Source: Rhodobacteraceae bacterium M382 (lineage in GTDB: Bacteria > Pseudomonadota > Alphaproteobacteria > Rhodobacterales > Rhodobacteraceae). From it: a DNA stretch of 64,000 nucleotides. Shown here piece after piece: positions 1-7,153 of this stretch. Position 1 is the first letter of the stretch. Each line of letters starts with the position of its first letter. Location of the stretch: positions 4,098,501-4,162,500 of the forward strand of contig CP081098.1 in NCBI GenBank assembly GCA_025141015.1, read 5' to 3'. Position numbers and translations under genes: made by a program. The notes beneath the pieces are model-generated. The model searched no databases. It had not been told where the DNA came from and worked only from the letters and a program-made list of their open reading frames with translations.

Positions 1-966
1 AGGGGCGCGCATTTTGATCTGGCACATCAATTGATGCCGCAGGCCGCGCGTTATGCATCACCGCTGCGTCGCTTTGCGATACCATACCTGATAGGTCCTC
101 TCGGGGGGGCTTTGGAAACGCCTGCGGGCTTTCGATCCGAAGCTGCCAGCGCGCCAGTTTTTACCCGTTTACGACAGTTGGATCGACTGCGGTTCAAATA
201 TGACCCTTTCTTGCGTGATACCTATCAACGCGCGGCCTGTGTTCTGGGGGTGGCCCCGTATGTACAGGACGTTCTGGGGGATATTCCTTTACAACGATTT
301 GAACCGGTTCTGGAACTGGGCATCGATGATGTTGCACCGGTTCATCATCGCCCTATAAAAACCGGGCATTTGCGCGTATTGCACGTTGGACGGGGGGTGC
401 GGACCAAGGGCCTGCGCGACACGGTGCGGGCACTGGGGCGGCTCAAGGAAATGCCAGGCATCACGTTGACCAGCGCAGGGGATGGCGAAGAAATCAACCT
501 TTGCCGTGCCGAGGCGGCGCGTTTGGGTGTTACAGACCGTGTGCGTTTTCTTGGCAGGATCCCGCGCAGTGAGGTTGAGGCGCTCTATGCCTCTCACGAC
601 GTTTTTTGTTTCCCTTCATTCCGCGAACCTGCCGGTGGCGTGCTGTATGAAGCCATGCGGCACGGTTTGCCCACCGTCACCGCAAATCGGGGCGGACCTG
701 GGTGGATCATTGATGATGCGACGGGCATCCGAATTCCGGTGAAAACACCAGATATGTTCGCGCAGGACATCGCAGAATCGCTGCGTACTTTGGCAGAAAA
801 CCCCGCGCTTCGAATTCAGCTGGGCGAGGGTGCGCGCCGCAAGGTTCTGCACGACGGGCTGTGGAACAACAAGGCAGACAAGCTGGTCGCGCTCTATGGG
901 TCGGTTGTGCATCGCCCAAGGGTCACAGGTCTACCACTTAAGGATAGCTACGCATTTCCTTTGTGA
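1..966 (+). CDS. Glycosyltransferase family 4 (group 1), 5' end outside window
   Basis: Retaining GT-B glycosyltransferase that probably adds one sugar to a lipid-linked exopolysaccharide precursor at the cytoplasmic face of the inner membrane. The frame is open from base 1, so the true start lies upstream and only about 320 C-terminal residues are seen. The C-terminal nucleotide-sugar domain is clear: GRIPRSEVEALYASHDVFCFPS, then EPAGGVLYEAMRHGLPTV, the E-x7-E motif typical of GT4, then GGPGWIIDD. It is the first of a run of same-strand polysaccharide genes ending with the initiating transferase at 5024. The family call is firm; the sugar and acceptor cannot be read from sequence. Confidence 0.9.
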   Translation, partial: RGAHFDLAHQLMPQAARYASPLRRFAIPYLIGPLGGALETPAGFRSEAASAPVFTRLRQLDRLRFKYDPFLRDTYQRAACVLGVAPYVQDVLGDIPLQRFEPVLELGIDDVAPVHHRPIKTGHLRVLHVGRGVRTKGLRDTVRALGRLKEMPGITLTSAGDGEEINLCRAEAARLGVTDRVRFLGRIPRSEVEALYASHDVFCFPSFREPAGGVLYEAMRHGLPTVTANRGGPGWIIDDATGIRIPVKTPDMFAQDIAESLRTLAENPALRIQLGEGARRKVLHDGLWNNKADKLVALYGSVVHRPRVTGLPLKDSYAFPL

Positions 967-1057
967 CCTCAATCAACACTTTTACACATTAACATCAAAC
1001 ATTTAAGTGGGGGTATTCTGTTTTCAGAACCAGTCGTCTGAAAGTGGAACATCCAAT

Positions 1058-1525
1058 ATGCCCTCCAAAAAAAGAACTGAACCCGTTGTCCTTGCCGTTT
1101 CGTCGGGCGGTGGTCACTGGACACAAATGCAACGTTTGGCGCCAGCGTTTTCCGGGGCCGAGATCCATTATGCCACAACTGACGCGTCTGCGTCCGAGCA
1201 GGTTGGCGGGCGAAACTTCCATGTTTTTCCGGATGCCAACAAGGACACGCCGGTGCGCCTGCTTCTGTGTGCACTTTCACTGGCATGGATCGTTGTGCGT
1301 GTGCGCCCGGACGTGATCGTTTCAACGGGTGCTGCGGGTGGATTTCTCGCGATCAGGATCGGGCGACTTCTCGGTGCACGCACCATGTTTATCGACTCGA
1401 TCGCGAATGCGCGCAGCCTGTCGGTTTCCGCGCGATTGGCCCTGAACGTTGCCGATCGTGTGCTGTCCCAATGGCCTGGCGTCGCGTCCAAGGCCGGGGC
1501 CGAGTATCGCGGCGCGGTCATCTGA
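1058..1525 (+). CDS. Alg14/PssD-like membrane subunit of a split glycosyltransferase
   Basis: About 155 residues. The N-terminus has the glycine-rich stretch SSGGGHWTQM seen in Alg14/EpsE/PssD proteins. It is followed by a hydrophobic segment (LLLCALSLAWIVV) and DVIVSTGAAGGFLAI, also typical of the family. In this family the protein recruits the catalytic Alg13-like subunit to the membrane to make one GT28-type enzyme that acts on an undecaprenyl-linked sugar. The partner is the next gene, 26 bases downstream. An earlier GTG at 1007 is in frame, but the ATG at 1058 begins the conserved part. Family call strong; specificity unknown. Confidence 0.85.
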   Translation: MPSKKRTEPVVLAVSSGGGHWTQMQRLAPAFSGAEIHYATTDASASEQVGGRNFHVFPDANKDTPVRLLLCALSLAWIVVRVRPDVIVSTGAAGGFLAIRIGRLLGARTMFIDSIANARSLSVSARLALNVADRVLSQWPGVASKAGAEYRGAVI

Positions 1526-1551
1526 TTTTCACGCAAACCTGGGGGAATGCC

Positions 1552-2094
1552 ATGATCTTCGCCACTGTCGGAACACAGCTACCTTTTGATCGACTGCTAA
1601 CTGGTCTGGACCGTTGGGCACAGCAGAACTCTCATGTGCCGGTGTTTGCCCAATGCGGGGAGAGCGCGGCCAAGGTCACGAGCATCGAAACGGCCAGCAT
1701 GCTGGGCATGTCCGAATTTCACCGACGTTTTCAAGCCGCCTCTCTGATCGTTGCCCACGCCGGGATGGGTACCATCCTGACAGCGGCAGAGCTTGGCAAA
1801 CCGGTGATCCTTATGCCTCGGCTCGCGCGTTTTGGCGAACATCGCAACAACCATCAGCAAGACACCGCACGCGAGATGTCGCGGTTGTCCAATGTCACGG
1901 TTGTTCAGGATCAGGACGGGCTACACAACGCCTTGGATCTCGCCATGTCAGGGCAAACAGGCGGCGCTCACTGCGCCGGGGCACCTCAAGCGGCCGAACT
2001 CGCCCCTCTGATCGAGGTCATTCGAGAATTTGTGTGGGCGGACGCCTCGGAGAAGGCGGTGGACACCTCTCAGCGAAGGAGGTCAGCGGCGTGA
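1552..2094 (+). CDS. Alg13/PssE-like catalytic subunit of a split glycosyltransferase
   Basis: 180 residues resembling the C-terminal GT28 domain (MurG/Alg13). It begins MIFATVGTQLPFDRL and carries the nucleotide-sugar motif HAGMGTILTAAELGKPVI followed by an R-x3-GEHRNNHQ stretch. It should form a heterodimer with the Alg14-like protein encoded just upstream. The ATG at 1552 follows a GGGGA ribosome site; a longer upstream frame overlaps the previous gene and lacks conserved residues. Its stop overlaps the GTG start of the next gene by four bases (GTGA), pointing to one operon. Confidence 0.85.
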   Translation: MIFATVGTQLPFDRLLTGLDRWAQQNSHVPVFAQCGESAAKVTSIETASMLGMSEFHRRFQAASLIVAHAGMGTILTAAELGKPVILMPRLARFGEHRNNHQQDTAREMSRLSNVTVVQDQDGLHNALDLAMSGQTGGAHCAGAPQAAELAPLIEVIREFVWADASEKAVDTSQRRRSAA

Positions 2095-2936
2095 CCGAAG
2101 CAACCATCCTTATCCCAGCCCATAACGAGGCGGCGGTCATCTGGCGCACCTTGCAGCACCTGTCGCGTGGTTTGCCGCTGGACAGGTTTCGTATTGTCGT
2201 CATTGCAAATGCTTGTACTGACGGCACTGTGGGTCGAGCCTTGTCAGCCCAACCACAAGCGACCGTTCTTGAAACCGATACGCCGGGTAAATGCAACGCA
2301 CTCAATCTTGGCTATCAAGTTGCCGCCAAGGACATACCGGTTGTCTGCCTGGACGCCGATCTGGACGTGACCTCGGAAAGCCTGACGGCACTGGTCACCG
2401 CATTGAACGGTGATGCGATCCAGGCAGCCTGCGGACAAATGGAAGTTCAGGCCACCGAAGCCTCTGCGGTCGTGCGCGCCTATTACAAAGGCTGGCGGAA
2501 GAACCCCTATTTTGACAATGGGAAATTCGGTGGTCTGTTTGCTCTTTCATCACAAGCCGCAGCACAGATATTCCCCTTGCCCCACATCACGGCCGATGAC
2601 GAATACATTCGTCGCAGTATCCCCAAACAAAACATCGCTTTTGTGCCGGAATGCCGGTTTACGGCGCGCGCGCCGAAGACTGTCCGCAGCCTGATCGCCG
2701 TTCGGCGGCGCAGCCTGCGCGGTGCCCGTGCGGTGACATCCATGGGCCTGCCAAGCCCCGAGACCGGAAGCCCCGGCACAGTGATCAAGCGGGCAGTCCG
2801 GAATCCTGCATTGGCGTTGCCGCTTTCTGTCTATGCCTGCGTCAATGTCTGGTCTCGGGTATCCATGTCATGGAGCAAAACAAGACCCGGTGCAGAACAG
2901 TGGGAGCGGGATCTGACAACCCGTTCAGCGGGGTGA
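2091..2936 (+). CDS. Glycosyltransferase family 2
   Basis: 281-residue GT-A fold transferase. The start is GTG at 2091, four bases inside the previous stop, with an AAGGAGG site at 2076-2082. The N-terminus TILIPAHNEAAVIWRTL is the usual GT2 opening. VVCLDADLDV holds the DxD metal and nucleotide-sugar site, and ITADDEYIRR holds the catalytic-base region. No multiple transmembrane helices are evident, so it is likely a peripheral enzyme adding a sugar during repeat-unit assembly. Acceptor and sugar are unknown. Confidence 0.85.
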   Translation: MTEATILIPAHNEAAVIWRTLQHLSRGLPLDRFRIVVIANACTDGTVGRALSAQPQATVLETDTPGKCNALNLGYQVAAKDIPVVCLDADLDVTSESLTALVTALNGDAIQAACGQMEVQATEASAVVRAYYKGWRKNPYFDNGKFGGLFALSSQAAAQIFPLPHITADDEYIRRSIPKQNIAFVPECRFTARAPKTVRSLIAVRRRSLRGARAVTSMGLPSPETGSPGTVIKRAVRNPALALPLSVYACVNVWSRVSMSWSKTRPGAEQWERDLTTRSAG

Positions 2937-2940
2937 TGTA

Positions 2941-4998
2941 ATGGTCAGCGTCGCCGCAATAAACTCTGATGAGGTGTTCGAAGCTCAGGCCGCTGTAACC
3001 GAAGAGCCGGTGCAGGCAAATCCCTTCGCAGCTGTCGCGCGCGCAATGCGTGGACGGTGGATCAAGACAGTTGCGCTCGGCGCGTTCCTGTCGCCTGCCC
3101 TTGCAATTATTGGCTACATTTCCGGTACGCAACTCTTTGAATCTCAAGCGATTTTGCGTGTCTACCCGCAAGAATCAAACATCCTCTATGCGACTGGAGA
3201 AGACTCGGTCCTGAAGATTTTTTCCAGCTTCGTAAAGGCCGAAACGACCTATGTGGCCTCGCATCCAGTCATGGAGCGGTCGGTTCAAAAGCTGTCGGTC
3301 ACCCGCCCCGATTTGGCTGACGGGTTGACGGCAACCGATATGGCACGCTCGGTGAACATCAGACGATCCGACAGCCTGATTGTACTCAAGACGCTCAGCA
3401 AGGACCGTGTGTTTGCGGCCCAGAAGCTGGACGCGGTGATTGCCTCGTATCTGGCCCTGAAATCCGAGGCCGAAGAGGCACGCTCGATGGTGCGATTGTC
3501 CGAACTGCACGCGCGGGAAATGGATCTAATCGAACGGCTTGCGGCATTGCGCGCGAACCAACTGGAAACCGGCGGAGAGTTTGGGCTGAACGCCTTGGCC
3601 AAAGCGCATATTGAAAAGATCGCCCAGGTCGATGCACTGGCCGCCCGCAAGTCGGAAGTGACCGCCACGCTTGCAGCGCTTGAGACCGAAGACATATCTT
3701 CATCGGCGGATACGTCGGACCAGGAAATCATGCGCGCGACCCTGTTGGACCGGGCCATGGCCGACCTCAGCTTTGAGCGCGCAAAGCTCAAAAGCCACTT
3801 GGCCGGATTTCGCGCGGGCTATGGCGACAAGAGCAACCTGCGGTTCCAGCGCAAGATCGCGTCAAAAATCGACGAGATCGCGGTCATTGAACTGGCGATG
3901 TCAAATCGCCGCGACCAGATCCGTGTTCTGGGCCAAACCGGAGCCCTGACCGCAGCCAGCAACACTGGCGAAGACACCACACTTGCCGAAATCAGATCCC
4001 TGCTCGTAAAAGTATCCAAACAATTGGACAACGCCCGTCGGGAAGCCAGAGACCTCAATCGACGCCGTATCGACCTGGACGGGATCGAAACAGAGATCAC
4101 CGCCGCCGAACGGCTTTTGGAAGAAACCCGTCGGGCGCTGGAGGTGATCCGGCTTGAATCCGGCCGTGCCCTACCGGGGTATGCAGTTGTGATGTCTCCG
4201 CCATCGCGCACTTTGGAGCCCGCAGAAGACACCCGAAAGATGATGATGGCCACCGGGTTTGCCGGCGGCATTGGGGTGGCGCTGGCTGTTATGCTCGTGC
4301 TTGGGTTCAGTGATCGAGGCGTGCGGTTCGCCGAGAGCCTCTTGCCTGTCAAAAAGCAGCTACCGGTTCGTCAAGTGTCGGATGCGGGTGCCGATGACTC
4401 CCATGCCGCCGATCTACTGCGCAACGAATTGCAGATGCAATGCCTGAGAAAACCACGGTTGGTGGGGGCGGCACCTGTCATCGCGGTCACCAGTGTTCAT
4501 TCGGGCCCGTCGACGGACTGTGCACGCGCACTTGCGGAAAGCTTTGCGCGCGCTCGGATGAAGGTTCTGTTCATCGATGCGGATATTGCAAATGCAAGCA
4601 GGGGAGATGGAACAACAGGATGGCGTGACCTGTTGCTGGGCTCCAAGATCAAACTGCACAGGACCGACGACAAGCCAGGTCTGGTGTCTATTGGCAAGGG
4701 GTTTGCCGATCAGCTGGACGACACAGCCGTGTCGGTCACGATGGTTCGGTCCGCTTTAACCCGGGCAGCAAAACCGTTTGACGTTGTCGTTGTCTCGACC
4801 GGCGGAATGCAGGATTGCCTGTCCGCCCGGTTCGTCCTGTCAAATGCCGATGTTGGCGTTCTTTTCGTCACGCCCGACGTCACCCGCGCAACCGTTCTGA
4901 ACCTGGTCGACCAGCTCGACCATTTACCTGCCAACGGCAGCATTGCGGTGATGCGTCACGCCTTGCCTGGTGATCCCTGGCTGGCGGTGCGCACCTGA
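2941..4998 (+). CDS. Wzz/GumC-type exopolysaccharide chain-length protein with degenerate BY-kinase domain
   Basis: 685 residues. A first membrane helix lies near residues 40-60 (VALGAFLSPALAIIGYI), followed by a Wzz periplasmic domain and long coiled-coil helices (about 180-400). A second helix is near 435-455 (MATGFAGGIGVALAVMLVLGF), then a cytoplasmic P-loop domain. Such PCP-2a proteins control length and export of exopolysaccharide and normally autophosphorylate. Here the Walker A region reads HSGPSTDC and lacks the invariant lysine, while the Walker A' DAD motif (VLFIDADIA) is kept and no C-terminal tyrosine cluster is seen. It probably works structurally without kinase activity. It starts four bases after the GT2 stop, so it is in the same operon. 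Confidence 0.88.
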   Translation: MVSVAAINSDEVFEAQAAVTEEPVQANPFAAVARAMRGRWIKTVALGAFLSPALAIIGYISGTQLFESQAILRVYPQESNILYATGEDSVLKIFSSFVKAETTYVASHPVMERSVQKLSVTRPDLADGLTATDMARSVNIRRSDSLIVLKTLSKDRVFAAQKLDAVIASYLALKSEAEEARSMVRLSELHAREMDLIERLAALRANQLETGGEFGLNALAKAHIEKIAQVDALAARKSEVTATLAALETEDISSSADTSDQEIMRATLLDRAMADLSFERAKLKSHLAGFRAGYGDKSNLRFQRKIASKIDEIAVIELAMSNRRDQIRVLGQTGALTAASNTGEDTTLAEIRSLLVKVSKQLDNARREARDLNRRRIDLDGIETEITAAERLLEETRRALEVIRLESGRALPGYAVVMSPPSRTLEPAEDTRKMMMATGFAGGIGVALAVMLVLGFSDRGVRFAESLLPVKKQLPVRQVSDAGADDSHAADLLRNELQMQCLRKPRLVGAAPVIAVTSVHSGPSTDCARALAESFARARMKVLFIDADIANASRGDGTTGWRDLLLGSKIKLHRTDDKPGLVSIGKGFADQLDDTAVSVTMVRSALTRAAKPFDVVVVSTGGMQDCLSARFVLSNADVGVLFVTPDVTRATVLNLVDQLDHLPANGSIAVMRHALPGDPWLAVRT

Positions 4999-5023
4999 GT
5001 TTTTCCCGTACGGAGGTTTCCCA

Positions 5024-5668
5024 ATGACCATGATGACCGTGAATTCTGTCTGCTCGAAACCCAAAACACGCGGTTGGCGACACAAGCGACTGTTGGACCT
5101 CGTGTTGTGCGCGATTGCCCTACCGGCCTTGGTTCCGGTTCTGTTTTTCATCGGCCTTGCGGTAGTGGTCACATCGCGAGGACCTGCGTTCTTTGTGCAA
5201 ACGCGGGTGGGGCTGGCGGGCGATACCTTTAAAATGTTGAAATTCAGGTCGATGTACGTGGATGCGGAAAGCCGTCGTAACGAGGTTGGGCACCTCAGCG
5301 ACCGTCAGGGCATTTGCCTAAAAGTGAAGCACGACCCTCGGATCACGCCCATTGGTCGCTTCCTGCGCCGCTGGTCTTTGGACGAACTACCGCAGGTGAT
5401 CAACGTCCTCAAGGGAGACATGTCGTTTGTGGGGCCGCGGCCGGGGTTACCCTGCGAGGTGGCGCAATATCCAGAGGCGGCGCATCAGCGTCACGATGTA
5501 TTGCCGGGAATTACTGGGTTGTGGCAGGTTTCGGGGCGCGCTGAGATTGGATTTGACGAAATGATCGAGCTGGATTTGGAGTATGTTCGGCAGATTTCGC
5601 TGTGGATTGACCTGCGCATCCTATTTCGAACAGTGCGTGTGGTGATGGGCGGCCAGGGCGCATACTGA
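5024..5668 (+). CDS. Undecaprenyl-phosphate sugar-1-phosphate transferase (ExoY-like)
   Basis: 214-residue bacterial sugar transferase (PF02397). It puts the first sugar-1-phosphate on undecaprenyl phosphate and so starts repeat-unit synthesis. The one N-terminal hydrophobic segment (LLDLVLCAIALPALVPVLFFIGLAVVV) is the reentrant helix of the short, monotopic class. Signature stretches KFRSM, LRRWSLDELPQ, GPRPGLP and PGITGLWQVSGR are intact. Start ATG 5024 follows CGGAGG. It closes the exopolysaccharide operon; no flippase or polymerase lies inside the window, so those genes should be upstream or elsewhere. Confidence 0.93.
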   Translation: MTMMTVNSVCSKPKTRGWRHKRLLDLVLCAIALPALVPVLFFIGLAVVVTSRGPAFFVQTRVGLAGDTFKMLKFRSMYVDAESRRNEVGHLSDRQGICLKVKHDPRITPIGRFLRRWSLDELPQVINVLKGDMSFVGPRPGLPCEVAQYPEAAHQRHDVLPGITGLWQVSGRAEIGFDEMIELDLEYVRQISLWIDLRILFRTVRVVMGGQGAY

Positions 5669-5725
5669 GAGCCATGGCCACTATGGAGCAAAGCAAATTA
5701 GGGCACCGATTCTGGCGTGTTGAAG

Positions 5726-6394
5726 TCAAAGCAGGTTCTGATCCCGCGCAATCATGGCCGCATGAGTACGGTTGCGCGCCTCGAGTTTCCGGCACAACGT
5801 CTTCACGTGAAGCTTGATCGTCGCCTCCTGCAAATCCAGATTGCGTGCGATCTCCTTGTTCGACAGCCCATCACATAAACCGCGCAACACTTCGGTTTCG
5901 CGTGTGCTTAGGTTGCCAGCTGCGGAATCCGGTTCTTGCATGAAATTGTAGGGCGCAAAAATCTCCCCCGCGATCATGAATTTCACCGCGTTGCTCAGAG
6001 ACATTGAGGCGATGGTTTTGGGAACAAAACCGGCCGCGCCCTGGTTGATCGCATCCTGAACCGCAGCACGGGACATGTTGCCCGACAAAAGCGCAACAGG
6101 TTTGCCGTCGTTGGCAGCCTTCATTCTGGCCAACCCTTCCAGACCATTCATGCCGGGCATTTTGTAATCAAGAAGGACCAGATCGAATGCGCCGCGTTGT
6201 TCGACTTGTGCAATCGCTTCACCCAGATCCGAGACTGTTTCGACAGCTTCGAATCCTTCCTGCATCAACAAAGACGCAATCGCTTCTCGAACGAGATCGT
6301 GATCATCGGCAATAAGTACCCGCATCGTCAATTTACCTGATTGGCGCGCTTGAGACTGTACGCGTGGAGGGTTTTGAATTTGTAAATTATGCAT
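5726..6394 (-). CDS. NarL/FixJ-type response regulator (REC + LuxR helix-turn-helix)
   Basis: An N-terminal receiver domain (MRVLIADDHD, phospho-acceptor in LVLLDYKMPGMNG, conserved K in PKTI) is joined to a C-terminal LuxR-type helix-turn-helix (LSTREVLRGLCDG-like opening, LSNKEIARNLDLQEATIKLHVKTL). It is a DNA-binding regulator controlled by phosphorylation. The start at 6394 has an AGAGGA site seven bases upstream; the alternative ATG at 6325 begins exactly at the conserved receiver sequence and gives the usual 199-residue length. It is transcribed away from the molybdopterin-fold protein and hybrid kinase at 6624-9739, which makes that kinase a plausible partner, though this is inference. 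Confidence 0.9.
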   Translation of the reverse strand: MHNLQIQNPPRVQSQARQSGKLTMRVLIADDHDLVREAIASLLMQEGFEAVETVSDLGEAIAQVEQRGAFDLVLLDYKMPGMNGLEGLARMKAANDGKPVALLSGNMSRAAVQDAINQGAAGFVPKTIASMSLSNAVKFMIAGEIFAPYNFMQEPDSAAGNLSTRETEVLRGLCDGLSNKEIARNLDLQEATIKLHVKTLCRKLEARNRTHAAMIARDQNLL

Positions 6395-6623
6395 AACCAG
6401 TCCTCTGCCAATTTGCACTCAATTGAGGTTTTTTAGAAATTTTTCTCAACAAAGGTGTAACAGATGTGATTTTCGCATTCTCCCGATCAAAAGGCGGCGA
6501 TTTCGGCGATTTTGCCCTAGCTCCTATACCAAAGTAGAGTGTGAACCGACCTATGCGCCTGTGACCTGCACAGATGTCCATGGCATTTTCAGGGCCATCA
6601 AAAAATGGCCCAAGAGGTGAACA

Positions 6624-7115
6624 ATGGGATATCTAACGCAATTTACAGCAGCCGTCGCGCTCCTGTTCTTTTCCACCATTCCTGCAATGGCAAGCGACAC
6701 CGTTTTGACAGTGTCCGGGGTTTCAACATCCACTGAGACCACAGCCACGTATGAGTACGCATTTTCGGACCTTCGGGGTGACGGCGAGGTAACTTTTACC
6801 ACGACGACACCGTGGACCGAAGGGGAACAGACATTCACGGGCGTCCCCTTGTCATCGTTTGTATCCTCGCTCGGCATCAAGACGGGTAAGTTGAGGGCGA
6901 CGGCCGTCAACGACTACTCGGTCGAGATCCCGATCTCCGATGCTCTATTGGAAGGACCGATTATCGCGTTCCTGAGAAACGACGAACGCATGTCAGTGCG
7001 CGAAAAGGGACCTCTATGGATTGTATACCCCTACGATTCCAACGCCAAATTTCGCACCGAGATTGTGTATTCCCGCAGTATTTGGCAGCTTGATCGGATT
7101 GTGGTGAGCGAATAG
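6624..7115 (+). CDS. Secreted molybdopterin-binding-fold protein (sulfite-oxidase-like domain)
   Basis: 163 residues with a Sec signal peptide (TQFTAAVALLFFSTIPAMA, cut near residue 23). The mature part resembles a small oxidoreductase molybdopterin-binding (SUOX-fold) domain: TVSGVS, TFTGVPLSSFVSSLGI, ATAVNDYSVEIPISD, and KGPLWIVYPYD. No cysteine is visible in the mature protein, so the usual Mo-ligating Cys is missing and catalysis is doubtful. It may bind a ligand or act as a periplasmic sensor. It directly precedes the hybrid histidine kinase with a 38-base gap, which supports a shared signalling role. RBS AAGAGGTG. Confidence 0.65.
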   Translation: MGYLTQFTAAVALLFFSTIPAMASDTVLTVSGVSTSTETTATYEYAFSDLRGDGEVTFTTTTPWTEGEQTFTGVPLSSFVSSLGIKTGKLRATAVNDYSVEIPISDALLEGPIIAFLRNDERMSVREKGPLWIVYPYDSNAKFRTEIVYSRSIWQLDRIVVSE

Positions 7116-7153
7116 GCACATTTGCCGCCCCCTGGTCAAAGGCGCATTGAAAT

